From: Nitrososphaerota archaeon | Lineage (GTDB): Archaea; Thermoproteota; EX4484-205; JAAOZP01 | Assembly (NCBI GenBank): GCA_011605725.1 | Contig: JAAOZP010000012.1 | Span: forward strand, 200,238 to 264,237 | Length of the DNA stretch: 64,000 nt | Reading direction: 5' to 3' | Part shown: positions 43,769 through 53,448 of the stretch, piece after piece | Layout of the letters: every line of letters begins with the position of its first letter | How positions within the stretch are numbered: the first letter of the stretch is position 1 | Program-made: the position numbers and the translations under genes | Notes under the pieces: generated by a model | Databases searched by the model: none | The model's input: the letters and a program-made list of their open reading frames with translations, nothing else | What the model was told of the DNA's origin: nothing

Positions 43769-45958
43769 TTAACGTTTTTTCAGAATAATGCTTGCAACCT
43801 TATCTTTGAAAGGCGGTATTTCAACCACTAGCTTTCCATGAACCAGCCTAGCATTTAGATCAGCATCCTGACCGTCAACAGTGTAGAGTTTACATTCCAC
43901 TTCACCAGTAAAGCTATAGAAATCAGCGTCAACCTCTATTAGAAAACAACTATTTTTCTCAGATCTGTAATCAATAATGTTTATCAACAAGCTTCTTCCA
44001 TCACAACCTTTAAACGCTTTCACAACCACCTTCTCAGAGTAACACTTTAACCCCAAGTCATCCATGAACCTTGAATCATACTGTAGCCATTTAATCCTCT
44101 TCCTGAGAGCTATCAGTCTCCTCACATACTCAGTTAACGGCTCACCCCTGTTAATCCTTGACCCCAGTGGAAGCGGTGTCACGTCGAACCTGAATCCGAG
44201 CAGGTATACCCTGTTTATAAGGTCTTCCAAGCCAACTTCACCACCCATGTCAGGGTAGTAGCACTTGCCTATCCATTCGACAGGCGGGTTAGCGAAGCCG
44301 TCAATTATAATATACTCTGGGAAACTGTATGCAAAAACTTCTGGGGCAGGATACATGGTTTGGCTTGAGAAACTAGTATAGAGATGGAGACTACAGTACT
44401 GCCCCACTGAATCCCCGTTTCCCTCGATACATATGGAGAAGTCTTGGTTATGCTTCCTACCTTCTTCAGAGAGCCTCCGTATTGTCTTAACTCTTCCCTG
44501 AGCTGAACAACCATGATGCTTATGACCATGTGCAAAGTTGAAACAGTAGGAAACAGGTGGGGAAAAAGTTTGATCTATATAGGCGAAGTCTGCACCATAC
44601 TCCTTCAAGTATTTTTCCACAACCCAGTGAACCAAGTAATTCTGCCATCCCTCAGAGTACGTGCACATTATTCTGAAACCATCGTTTTCGAATTCTCTTC
44701 CAGGATACTGCACGGTCACTGACCCGTCGAAATTGGTTTGAGCATAATTCCTGAACTCGCCCATCCAGTCCGGGATCTTCTCAGATTCAGGAATCCTGAT
44801 GCGTCTCGCGGAAAGGTATTCTTTTACAAACGGCGAGAATGCTTGAATGTTGAAGTAGAAACCTACTGTACCACCTTTACTTTTAACCGAAGATATTGCT
44901 TTCTTAAGCTCTTCAACAGTCCCCAGTCTTGGATCAGGATAGTAGAACCTGTAGCAACACCCGTCTCCAACCATCTGACCCCATAGCTGAACATGGTTTA
45001 ACCCGAGATATTGAGCATCCCTGAAAAAATCTTCAATATCTTTAAATTTGAACTTTATCTCTCCCCCAGCCTTAAAATGCACACCATACCATCCGTCGCT
45101 CCATTTCAGCTTTTCAGGAATATTGGGCTTTACCATCCAGGACTCAGCCCATTCCCTATATTTGTCAGCAGCCCAGTGCCAATCTCCTTCATGCACCCCG
45201 ATTACAAACGGGCTTGACCTCCAAGAGCTTCCAGCAGGAACATATGCATACTTCCTCATGCCAAGGTTCATCACTCCTCTTGAGCAGTCAGGAATCGATT
45301 CTAAGGCAGTAAGTATCAGCTCCTTATCATAACTGGCAATATAGAGGCCTGCTTTCTCATCATAAATATCCATCCACATCATTGAAGCAAAGCCGCCGTA
45401 AAGCAATGTTCTATGATAGGTCCCACATTTCTCGACAGGGTTCTTGATTTTCTCCCCGAAGCGATTTGGCCTAACCAGTATATCGTCTTCACTAGAATCG
45501 CCTATGCATACTCCTTTTAACTGTGGAAAGCCTACTCCGACAACATCGTCTGAACAACCTGGATTAAGAGTGTTGTCCACCTCAACATCACAGCTTATAA
45601 GCTGACTTTCACCCTCAAGCATAAAACTGCATTTAACATCTACTGACTCTATCCTATGGAGGATCTCTACTGAAGAACGTGAACCATCCTTGCTTAAACG
45701 GATTCCCCTCAGGGTCTCAGGTCCAGATGAAACAACTCTAAACGGCTCATCGTCATTCGCATAGACTGATGATTTCTTTCCCTTCTGAAGAAGCCAAATG
45801 TAAACCAGCTGGTCGGCGGAATGTTTTAGATATGTGGTTGAAACCGTCTTGTTAAGGATCTGTCTTATCCCTCCGCTTTCAGTGCTGAACACCACCTCAA
45901 CCTTACTGTTGCTTAGAATTAAATCATGATCCTCCTTTTCATCATACGATGAAACCAT
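43769..45958 (-). CDS. DUF6259-like glycoside hydrolase (TIM barrel)
   Basis: The 729-residue protein has an N-terminal beta-sandwich domain (about 1-250; HDLILSNSKVEVVFSTESGG), a TIM barrel (about 270-620) with SDGWYGVHFKAGG, GLNHVQLWGQMVGDG, YGADFAYIDQTF and CIEGNG, and a C-terminal beta-sandwich. It resembles the DUF6259 glycosidase group, related to GH36/GH31-type barrels. D in YIDQTF and E in CIEGNG are plausible catalytic residues. No signal peptide is visible. A TATA box 27 bp upstream implies a leaderless mRNA. Substrate is unknown. Confidence 0.65.
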   Translation of the reverse strand: MVSSYDEKEDHDLILSNSKVEVVFSTESGGIRQILNKTVSTTYLKHSADQLVYIWLLQKGKKSSVYANDDEPFRVVSSGPETLRGIRLSKDGSRSSVEILHRIESVDVKCSFMLEGESQLISCDVEVDNTLNPGCSDDVVGVGFPQLKGVCIGDSSEDDILVRPNRFGEKIKNPVEKCGTYHRTLLYGGFASMMWMDIYDEKAGLYIASYDKELILTALESIPDCSRGVMNLGMRKYAYVPAGSSWRSSPFVIGVHEGDWHWAADKYREWAESWMVKPNIPEKLKWSDGWYGVHFKAGGEIKFKFKDIEDFFRDAQYLGLNHVQLWGQMVGDGCCYRFYYPDPRLGTVEELKKAISSVKSKGGTVGFYFNIQAFSPFVKEYLSARRIRIPESEKIPDWMGEFRNYAQTNFDGSVTVQYPGREFENDGFRIMCTYSEGWQNYLVHWVVEKYLKEYGADFAYIDQTFSPPVSYCFNFAHGHKHHGCSAQGRVKTIRRLSEEGRKHNQDFSICIEGNGDSVGQYCSLHLYTSFSSQTMYPAPEVFAYSFPEYIIIDGFANPPVEWIGKCYYPDMGGEVGLEDLINRVYLLGFRFDVTPLPLGSRINRGEPLTEYVRRLIALRKRIKWLQYDSRFMDDLGLKCYSEKVVVKAFKGCDGRSLLINIIDYRSEKNSCFLIEVDADFYSFTGEVECKLYTVDGQDADLNARLVHGKLVVEIPPFKDKVASIILKKR

Positions 45959-45980
45959 GCTTCTTTAAAAAGCCGTCAAG

Positions 45981-45990
45981 CATAAATGTT
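45981..45990 (-). promoter_or_regulatory. TATA box of the 45958 glycosidase gene
   Basis: AACATTTATG on the minus strand is centred 27 bp before ATG 45958. Confidence 0.5.
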
Positions 45991-46055
45991 TTTCCCGGCT
46001 GCCGAAAACACGCTAAATTTTTAAGCCCATTGAGAAGAAAACAATAGGTTGAATA

Positions 46056-46823
46056 TTGAAGATAGATTGTCATTCCCACATTAACGGCAGGTTCTTTAAA
46101 TGGGGAGTGGAGTTGAAAAATCTTGTAGAGGCTGCTGATAAACTCCGTATCGATAAACTGTGCTGCTCAATACCCTTCGTTGAAGGCATGCCTACACCTA
46201 GCGAGTTTAAAACCTGTAATGACGAGATGGTTAGAGCGATGAAGGAATACCCTGGCAAGATTCTCGGTTACTGTTTCGTTAACCCCGGTTATCAACAGGA
46301 ATCTCTTGAAGAGGTTGAGAAGAGGGTTCTGGAAGAAGGGATGATCGGCGTAAAACTGTACAACCAGTATAAATGTTCCGATCCAATTGTTTTCCCAATT
46401 GTTAAGAAGACTGTAGAGCTTAAGGTTCCAATCCTGCAGCATGCAGGACATCTTACAGATCCTGCTGAAGCCTCCAGGCAGCCAAATATTTCTGATGCTC
46501 GCGACATCTCCTACTTGGCCTCTCTGTTTCCGGAAGCAGTGATAATAGAGGCTCATCTTGGTGGAGGAGGAGACTGGGAGTGGGCTTTGAAGATTTTGAG
46601 AAACACTCGTAACGTTTACGTTGATACGAGCGGCAGCGTAATAGATTGCGGGATGATAGAGAAAGCAGTTAAACTCTTAGGTGCGGAAAGACTGCTGTTC
46701 GGCACTGATTTAAGCATGGAAGAAGGAGTTGGTAAAATATTGGACGCTGAAATAAGTGAGCACGATAGGAGCCTCATATTTGGGGAAAACATGCGGCAGA
46801 TCCTAGAGGCGAGGTTCAGATGA
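46056..46823 (+). CDS. Amidohydrolase-2-family TIM-barrel enzyme (first of two)
   Basis: The 255-residue protein has the metal pattern of the amidohydrolase_2/ACMSD group: KIDCHSHING at the N-terminus (D, H, H), ILQHAGHL, EAHLGGGGDW and the late LLFGTDLSMEEG Asp. Family members include decarboxylases (ACMSD, gamma-resorcylate) and lactonases acting on sugar acids. TTG 46056 starts the gene. The next gene overlaps by 4 bp and encodes a diverged paralogue. Confidence 0.75.
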   Translation: MKIDCHSHINGRFFKWGVELKNLVEAADKLRIDKLCCSIPFVEGMPTPSEFKTCNDEMVRAMKEYPGKILGYCFVNPGYQQESLEEVEKRVLEEGMIGVKLYNQYKCSDPIVFPIVKKTVELKVPILQHAGHLTDPAEASRQPNISDARDISYLASLFPEAVIIEAHLGGGGDWEWALKILRNTRNVYVDTSGSVIDCGMIEKAVKLLGAERLLFGTDLSMEEGVGKILDAEISEHDRSLIFGENMRQILEARFR

Positions 46824-47623
46824 TTATAGACTTCAACACGTATCTTGGGCAGTGGCCATTCAGAAGGCTTTGCGCTAGAACAGCGTTAGAAGCCTTAAAG
46901 TGGATGGATAAGAATAGGATAAGCATTGCAGTAGTCTCATCCCTCAACTCTGTGCTCTACATGGATCCGCACGATGGGAATTATGAACTCTTAGAGGAGG
47001 TTGAACAATACGGTGAAAGATTTGTTCCGCTTGCTGTTGTTAACCCCAAATACCCGGGTTGGGAGAACGAGTTAGAGGAATGCATTAGCCTCGGTTTCAG
47101 AGGGTTGAGGCTATACCCGCAGTACCATAACTATTTGTTAACGGATGAAGATTGTTTAAGACTTGTTAAAAAAGCCTCTGAGAAGAATCTTGTCGTCTCG
47201 ATACCGGTTAGGCTTAGAGACGGTAGGGGGCGTCATTGGATGGATTTGGCGAGAGATATTAGTCTAGACGAGTTAAAACAGCTTGCGGAGAAATCTCCGG
47301 AAACGAAGATAGTGGTTCTAGAGGCAAGGGGGGTTGTCGACACCCCATTAATCAATTATTCCAACGTGTATTTCGAAATATCTAGGATGAATGCTGCTTT
47401 CGGCGAGATTGACAGGTTGATTGAACAGGCCGGTGATTCTAGGGTGGTTTTCGGATCCGGATTTCCATTGAAATACTTGCAGAGTGCCATCTTAAAAACT
47501 AAACTTATTAAGAAGCCGAGGGAAACCATTGAGAAAATACTATGGAGGAATGCGTGCAGCCTCCTGGGCTTAGATCAAAAAGAACTCCGGTTAGGATCTA
47601 TTGAAAACATGTTCCTTCCGTAG
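46820..47623 (+). CDS. Amidohydrolase-2-family TIM-barrel protein with altered metal site (second of two)
   Basis: The 267-residue paralogue of the upstream gene overlaps it by 4 bp. It keeps the barrel pattern (IIDFNTYLGQWPF, GFRGLRLYPQYHNY, VVFGSGFPLKYLQS) but the N-terminal DxHxH is DFNTYL and the Asp of FGTD is Ser. The metal-binding residues are therefore largely lost. It could be a regulatory partner or bind a different ligand. Its C-terminus overlaps the convergent glycosidase remnant by 49 bp. Confidence 0.65.
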   Translation: MIIDFNTYLGQWPFRRLCARTALEALKWMDKNRISIAVVSSLNSVLYMDPHDGNYELLEEVEQYGERFVPLAVVNPKYPGWENELEECISLGFRGLRLYPQYHNYLLTDEDCLRLVKKASEKNLVVSIPVRLRDGRGRHWMDLARDISLDELKQLAEKSPETKIVVLEARGVVDTPLINYSNVYFEISRMNAAFGEIDRLIEQAGDSRVVFGSGFPLKYLQSAILKTKLIKKPRETIEKILWRNACSLLGLDQKELRLGSIENMFLP

Positions 47624-48407
47624 TATGTTAGAAGAGTGCCTATAGCCTCACCAGCCCCCACGTTCGAAGAGACTACAGGCGTAGCCATAATCCCAATATC
47701 GCTGCGAGCAATGTTTCCTGTTGCAGCACTCATGCATTCCCAGACGCTTGGATGTTTCAGGAGAAATCTTACGGTCGAGTTTTTCACAGCCTTTAAAAGA
47801 TCAGGATAGTAGTTGAACGCTGCAGCCATTGCTAGAGAGCATGATTTTGCCCATACTGGGCCTCTCCAATAAACATCTTCCTCAAAACCAGGTTGGCTGG
47901 GAGCGAGAGTATAAACCCCGTAGTCCCCGATCAGTCTGAGAAAATTCTTTCTAGCTTGCCGAGCCTTCTCGGGATCAACTAGTCCGTATGCAAATGGGAA
48001 AAGCCCATCCACACCTATCCTAGTGTCTAGAGAACCATCCTGGTGGAGTACACCGTACCAGTGTAAGTCTTCATCCCAAAGGATTCGATTCATGGCCCGC
48101 CTAGTTTCCTCAGCGCGCGCGACGGTTGATACTTCATCGTCCTGAAATGGAAAACGTTTCTAGACAGCCTCCTGCCTGACAAGTCTGGGAAACTGTATTC
48201 TCCGAATTTTAAAGCAGCGACTGGAGCTTCTTCATAAGTTGTTTCCTCCCTGTTGTCAAGGAACCAGTCGGTAGAACCGAAGTCAGAAGGATATGCAAAC
48301 GAAATAGAGAAGTCATCCTCCTTCACAAGGATAGCAGTACACCGGGGCAGCTTCTCATTAAAACTATCTTTCACTAGATTCCAAACATCCTGCCTTCTCG
48401 ATAACAT
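47575..48407 (-). pseudogene. Split/degraded glycosidase gene (GH63/amylo-glucosidase-like), two overlapping frames
   Basis: Two minus-strand frames share ATGA at 48090-48093. The upstream one (48407-48090, 105 codons; MLSRRQDVWNLVKDSFNE start) ends in GGP. The downstream one (48093-47575, 172 codons) carries the glycosidase C-terminal signature EDVYWRGPVWAKSC and SNVGAGEAIGTLL. Normal (alpha/alpha)6 glycosidases of this kind exceed 400-600 residues, so the middle is missing. The junction lies next to GCGCGCGCG (48113-48121). I infer deletion or decay. Alternatively they are two small proteins in an overlapping operon. Confidence 0.5.
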
Positions 48408-48465
48408 TACCTGAATAATAAAGCCAGCTTAGTATTAAGGCTTATTTTAAGAATTATTAACAAAT

Positions 48466-48476
48466 CTTTAAATAAT
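48466..48476 (+). promoter_or_regulatory. TATA box of the DUF362 gene
   Basis: CTTTAAATAAT is centred about 36 bp upstream of TTG 48507, predicting a leader of about 10 nt. Confidence 0.45.
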
Positions 48477-48506
48477 GCTTACAAAGACTTTTTAAGAGGG
48501 CGAACA

Positions 48507-49721
48507 TTGGCAAAAGTTTCAGTTGTAAAGATTCCGCGAAAATGTTTCGACGAAGATGTATTCAATGGCGTGGAGCATAGCATAGAGCTACTAGGGGGAC
48601 CGGAGGCATTTGCAAAAAGTGGTGACAAGGTGGTTGTGAAACCTAACGTTTTAAACGCTAGTGACGTTGAGACAACAGACCCCCGCGTAATATATGCTGT
48701 TTCGAAAATATTTAGGAATATTGGATGCGACGTAATCATTGGTGAGAACCCGCTTGTTGGAACAATATCCAGCGAGGTCTTTGAAAAGATGCGGATGAGA
48801 GAAATCGCTGAGAAGGCTGGAGTCAGATTTGTCGATTTCCGTAAGGATGAGCAGGTAACTGTAGATGTTCCAAACGCAAGAGGCTGCCACACGTTAAGAA
48901 TAGCTAAAACAGTAATGGATGCTGACCTCATAATTAGTCTACCAGTTATGAAGCATCATGGATTATGCAACGTTACGCTGGGATTGAAAAACATGTGGGG
49001 CGTTATAGGACCATCTCAACGGCGACTCGGCCACCTTAACAGTCTTAATTGGACGCTTGCAGAGTTAAACAGAATCCTACGAGTGAGACTAACTGTTATA
49101 GATGGTTTAATAGGAGTTGGCTACAGTGAGGCTTTCCCACTGGGGCTTATAATAGCTGGCGATGATCCTGTTGCAACAGACGCCGTAGCCTGCCTTAGAA
49201 TGGGTTTCAATCCAATGAATATCGAGCATATTCGTTATGCTCACGAGCTCGGATTGGGAGAGATAGACCCACAGAAAATAGAACTGACGGGAATAACGCT
49301 TGACCAGCTTGTTAGAGATGGAAAAGCTGCGAGAAAAATGTTTGTAATGCCTCTTGCGAAGCCTGCGAGGCTTCTTAAAAAGGCTAGGAACGTTAAGCTA
49401 GTTCAGGGGGATGTCTGCTCCGGCTGTGAGAAAAAGCTCTCAATAGCGATAAAAAAGATTGGCGTAAGGCAGATTGCTGAAGGTCCTAGAATGGCGATCG
49501 TTATTGGCAGGGGTGCTAAGCCTTTAGCTGGACGTATAAACATTATCATAGGCAGGTGTCTCCAAGAATACAGAGACAAAGGGATCTTTGTAGATTATTG
49601 TCCAGCCTATGATTCGGATATACAGCAGGCTATTGAAGTTGCTCTCGGAAAACGAGAGAAAATCACATATCTCTGGGACGAGCTTGAGCAGAAGATGGAG
49701 AAGGGATTACCCGGAGCCTGA
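48507..49721 (+). CDS. DUF362-family protein with cysteine-containing C-terminus
   Basis: The 404-residue protein has the DUF362 layout: DKVVVKPNV, DADLIISLPVMKHHGLCNVTLGLKNMWGVI, LTVIDGLIGV and DPVATDAVACLRMGF. DUF362 proteins are often linked with ferredoxin domains. Here a C-terminal region (about 300-380) has GDVCSGCEKKL and VDYCPAYD cysteines that might bind a metal, but not a standard 2[4Fe-4S] ferredoxin. The function is unknown. TTG 48507 follows a TATA box. Gene context does not reveal a pathway. Confidence 0.65.
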   Translation: MAKVSVVKIPRKCFDEDVFNGVEHSIELLGGPEAFAKSGDKVVVKPNVLNASDVETTDPRVIYAVSKIFRNIGCDVIIGENPLVGTISSEVFEKMRMREIAEKAGVRFVDFRKDEQVTVDVPNARGCHTLRIAKTVMDADLIISLPVMKHHGLCNVTLGLKNMWGVIGPSQRRLGHLNSLNWTLAELNRILRVRLTVIDGLIGVGYSEAFPLGLIIAGDDPVATDAVACLRMGFNPMNIEHIRYAHELGLGEIDPQKIELTGITLDQLVRDGKAARKMFVMPLAKPARLLKKARNVKLVQGDVCSGCEKKLSIAIKKIGVRQIAEGPRMAIVIGRGAKPLAGRINIIIGRCLQEYRDKGIFVDYCPAYDSDIQQAIEVALGKREKITYLWDELEQKMEKGLPGA

Positions 49722-49802
49722 GTGGTTTAAAGGGATTAAGCGCGTGCTAAACTGAGTAGAACAGGTTCCAATAGTATGTTTTGGCGATTGAGACTACTGT
49801 CC

Positions 49803-51079
49803 TTAGGAAGACTCATCACGGGCCCCCTTCGATGACCTAAGGCAGTCAATAATCGCTTGAAATATTTGGTCTCCAGCATCTGGTGTTACTCTGCTCCAGC
49901 GTGCAAGCCTGGTTTCATAAGACCCTTTTTCAAAAGCTGCCTTATCAGGAATATATCCAACATAATCCTCCGAGTATGCGGAGATTATTGTAGACCCATA
50001 TCTCATTGTATTCGCCTCCTTATTTATCTTCAACCAGAATTCGACGAACAGTTCCCCGGGAACAGATATGAATGCGACCTCGCTCCCCAGAGTCAGAGTC
50101 TGAACCAGCGTTTCAACCGCTCTCTTACTCTCCTTCGCAATTTCATACTCCTCATCAGCATAGAGAAGACTTGTGGCACACATTTGATCGTCCAACTTAC
50201 TCTTACAAAGCTCATACTGCTCTAAGAATCTTCTCCTCGCCACTTCGAAGGGAGGCGGTCCCTAAGCTTCAACCTTACGATTCTATTCTGAACACTTATC
50301 CCATCGGGGACAAGTTCAACGGTGTTTCTCACCGCATCCATTAACGCGTGTTCCATACTTAAGCCCATTTTCGACATGAACCCCCTGCCCTTCTCCACAG
50401 GGTCAATATCTCCTGCCGATCCGGTTGTGAAAAAGACTTCAAAACCGTTTCTAAGCATCCTGGCGTAAAGTTCGCCAGGGTAGTCTGCGGAAACACCAAG
50501 ATCAGTATTGCATACAGGGTGGCAGCAATAATTCGTCAAAACAATGTTAGAATCTCTATTTCTGATAAGCATGAAAGGCATGCGTTCATCGACAACATCA
50601 TTCTTATACGTCCTATTGTAGGTTAAGCCCAAGACCTGAGTCATTCCGAGCCTAATGGAGGCGGGTATAGAGTTTTCACATGCTTCAGCCGCGGCTTCGA
50701 CAATGCTCCCCATGAAGAAGCCCTCCCATTGTTTAAAAACCCTTTTCTCTTGACTCGTATATGGAAAAGTGTTTGGCCACATTGGAGTTATTGTCTCAGG
50801 CCCCGAGTGAGTATGCGTTGTTGTTAAAAATATTCGGGTTGAACTTATCCCAACCTTCTCTTGAATAATCCTCTTGACGCTGTCTGCAAAGTCCCTGTAA
50901 ACTCCAAGCACATCGCAATGTATTAGAAGCACGGCTTCACCACGCGACTCCATATGTATAACGCTGACCATAAGAGGATCATGGATTGATTTAGAAGGAC
51001 GGCCTAATCTATGCGCATAACCACCCAGCCTCAACCCTATGGGAGGCGTCACATCCCTCTTCGCATAACCAATCTTCAT
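49803..51079 (-). pseudogene. Neutral/alkaline-ceramidase-like gene split by a frameshift
   Basis: Two minus frames together make one ceramidase-N-domain protein of about 425 residues. The first (51079-50222) has KIGYAKRDVTPPIGLRLGGY, TTTHTHSGPETI (Zn His), CCHPVCNTD (Zn His) and TTGSAGDIDP (catalytic Ser). The second (50243-49803) has VPGELFVEFW (Zn Glu) and DKAAFEKGSYETRL. They overlap at 50222-50243 in different frames. One base change near 50240 would fuse LRDRLPSK to VARRRFLEQ. The split separates the Zn ligands, so without frameshifting or correction the enzyme is inactive. Ceramidases hydrolyse N-acyl sphingosines; archaeal relatives may act on other amides. Confidence 0.65.
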
Positions 51080-51249
51080 ACCTATACGCCCTCTGGAAAC
51101 GAGCCTCAACCGATTTTCAGCTTCGCAACATATTAAGTTTTTCGCGAAACATCATTTCCCCATCTTTTTGAAATCCTGATCACTATCAGAAGAAAGGTCT
51201 TAAAAAGTCGTCCAGCTAAGAACGCGTGTTGTTGAACCAGCCTGCTACT

Positions 51250-52569
51250 TTAGTCGAGCTCTCTGATCTGCCGTTTCCTAGCGCCTCTAAGCCTCAATCC
51301 GTATTGAATCGTTAGAAGCTTCTCCGGCGTGAGCAACATACTGGTAGCGTAGAGGACGAGGACCGTTAAGGCTGCGGAATACGGTATCCCGAGAATAGTT
51401 TCTAAAGGCACTGACGTCATCATGTCTCTAGCTATCATTATTGGGTATGATGTTGGTAAAGCATATACTAGAAGCTGGAGAGCTAGAGGCAGCGTGCCTA
51501 GGTCCCCGTACATCATAAGGAAAGAGGGAACCATTATTGGGACTATTACTACTACCAGAAGAGAGTTCGCCATCCTGACATCGCTGCTTAGCGCTCCAAT
51601 CGCCACGCCGAGAGAAGTTACGAAAAGTATTGCAAGTATCAGGCTGACGGCGAGAAGTATAAAGCTTTCTGGCGGTGGCGAAGGAAGTAATTGGGAAATG
51701 TTTCCAATGGGAAAGCCGAAACCTTGCATTGAAAGCATATTGTTAAAGTATAGGATGAACCCGCCTGTAAACAGGATGCTTCCAATCACAGCCAAGATGG
51801 AAGAGCCAAGCAGCTTTGCCAGCAGAATTTCATAGCGTGTCACTGGAAAGGTTAACAGCGTCTCCAACGTTTTCTCCTCGTTCTCAACCGCGGTTGCGGT
51901 AGCGGCGAACTGAACAACGGTAATCGATAAAATTAAAAGCAGCAGTGGAATCATAATACTGTATCCCATTAGGAGTTGATTGAAAAATATTTGAGGAGGA
52001 ACTTCAATTATTTTGTCCTTAAGTATTGAACGGGCTGAAATATTGAACGGGTCTCGAACAACATCCGGAGAAATATTCGGATTAAGCTTCGACACTAACA
52101 TGTTGCTGAAAAATTTCGAAGATAAGGTTAACATTCCCTCGATAGACGTGTAAACTCCTATTGAAGCTAGGCTCACGCTCTCCATTACCACATACACCTC
52201 AATGCTTGCCTTCCTGTAGTTAACTAGATCATTCTCAAACCCTTTTCTTATAACTAGCAAGGCTTTTGAACCGAGGTTTCTCGCTTCACCGATCGCAACC
52301 TCCAAGTCAGGAACATCTATTTTTACAATATCTGCACCTAGGCTGACGGACAGGTTTAAGAGGGTGTTGCTTAACGCAGTCTTATCACAGTCAAGCACAG
52401 CTATCTTCACACTCCTAGCGCCGGCTTCGATAGAGCTGCTCATCGAGGTTGAAATCAGGAAGCCGAGCAGCGGCATCAGTATCACTGGTATTACAAGGCC
52501 TATGTATATCCTAGGGTCTCTCAGAAGATCCTTAACCTCCTTCTCAACCAGTGGAAAAAGCCTCCTCAT
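51250..52569 (-). CDS. ABC-2-type transporter permease
   Basis: The 439-residue membrane protein starts with a cytoplasmic LVEKEVKDLLRDPRIYIGLVIPVILMPLL span, then a large external loop (about 50-215). Five to six spans follow, including LLLLILSITVVQFAATATA, LLGSSILAVIGSILF and MANSLLVVVIVPIMVP. This is the NatB/YhfA-like exporter type. Its gene overlaps the ATPase gene stop by 4 bp. The cargo is not evident; drugs, ions or lipids are possible. Confidence 0.85.
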   Translation of the reverse strand: MRRLFPLVEKEVKDLLRDPRIYIGLVIPVILMPLLGFLISTSMSSSIEAGARSVKIAVLDCDKTALSNTLLNLSVSLGADIVKIDVPDLEVAIGEARNLGSKALLVIRKGFENDLVNYRKASIEVYVVMESVSLASIGVYTSIEGMLTLSSKFFSNMLVSKLNPNISPDVVRDPFNISARSILKDKIIEVPPQIFFNQLLMGYSIMIPLLLLILSITVVQFAATATAVENEEKTLETLLTFPVTRYEILLAKLLGSSILAVIGSILFTGGFILYFNNMLSMQGFGFPIGNISQLLPSPPPESFILLAVSLILAILFVTSLGVAIGALSSDVRMANSLLVVVIVPIMVPSFLMMYGDLGTLPLALQLLVYALPTSYPIMIARDMMTSVPLETILGIPYSAALTVLVLYATSMLLTPEKLLTIQYGLRLRGARKRQIRELD

Positions 52570-53297
52570 CTACTGGCCACCTCGATAAAAGCCTCTTCCA
52601 GATTCGAAGCTCCAAGCTCATTTTTAATCTTCTTCGGCTCTCCTTCAAAAAGAACGTGACCCCGATGTATGAAAGCAACTCTGGTACACAGGTATTCTAC
52701 TTCAAGCATATTATGGCTCGAAAGAACTATCGTTCCCCCCTCTTTGACATGTCTGCTTATAACCTCCCTTATGTGCTTCGCATGGAAAACATCTAAGCCT
52801 GAAGTAGGCTCGTCTAAAATCGCCAGCTTCGGCCTCGTCATCAATGCTCTAGCTATCTGGAGCCTCCTCTTCATACCCTTGCTGTAAGTCTTCATCCTAT
52901 CATCCACCCTTTCACCAAGTCCTGAGATGCTTATTGCCTCCTCAACAGCCCTGGATGCTTCAACATTTGAATCAAAATATATTCTTGCAACTATAGACAA
53001 GTATTCGCGTCCACTCAGGTTTCTATACGTGCCAGCATCTTCAGCCAAGTATGAGATTAAAGGCCTGATTTTACTAGCTTCTTTAACAGCATCATAGCCA
53101 AGTATTTCGACGTAGCCTCTTGTCGGCAGAAGCAGTGCCGCCATTATTCTGAGAATAGTTGTCTTGCCCGCGCCGTTCGGCCCTATTAACCCATATATTT
53201 CACCTTTCTCAATCTGTAGCGAAACCCCGTCGACAGCCACTAGATCCCCGAAGCGTTTAACAAGGTTTCTGACTACAACTATGCTTCCAGCCCTCAC
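52566..53297 (-). CDS. ABC transporter ATP-binding protein
   Basis: All nucleotide-binding motifs are present: Walker A GPNGAGKTT at about 38-46, Q-loop equivalents, signature YSKGMKRRLQIARAL, Walker B LAILDEPTSGLD and the switch His in VLSSHNMLEV. It is a CcmA-like ATPase for the ABC-2 permease encoded next (4-bp overlap). Together they form an exporter of unknown substrate. A TATA-like ATTAAATAG lies upstream of the GTG at 53297. Confidence 0.9.
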   Translation of the reverse strand: MRAGSIVVVRNLVKRFGDLVAVDGVSLQIEKGEIYGLIGPNGAGKTTILRIMAALLLPTRGYVEILGYDAVKEASKIRPLISYLAEDAGTYRNLSGREYLSIVARIYFDSNVEASRAVEEAISISGLGERVDDRMKTYSKGMKRRLQIARALMTRPKLAILDEPTSGLDVFHAKHIREVISRHVKEGGTIVLSSHNMLEVEYLCTRVAFIHRGHVLFEGEPKKIKNELGASNLEEAFIEVASR

Positions 53298-53326
53298 CGT
53301 GAACTCGTCCTATCGTAAGAAGGAAA

Positions 53327-53335
53327 CTATTTAAT
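53327..53335 (-). promoter_or_regulatory. TATA box of the ABC exporter operon
   Basis: ATTAAATAG on the minus strand is centred about 34 bp upstream of GTG 53297. Confidence 0.4.
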
Positions 53336-53414
53336 TCTTATGTGGAAGGATACGGAGGCTGTTCAAAAGGTAGCGCGCGACCTCAGATTCCAGGTGCAAA
53401 CAACCTCTAAGAAA

Positions 53415-53424
53415 GGTTTAATAG
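53415..53424 (+). promoter_or_regulatory. TATA box of the 53449 gene
   Basis: GGTTTAATAG is centred 29 bp upstream of ATG 53449, predicting a leader of 0-3 nt. Confidence 0.5.
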
Positions 53425-53448
53425 CATGCGAGTAACTAAACATTAAGA

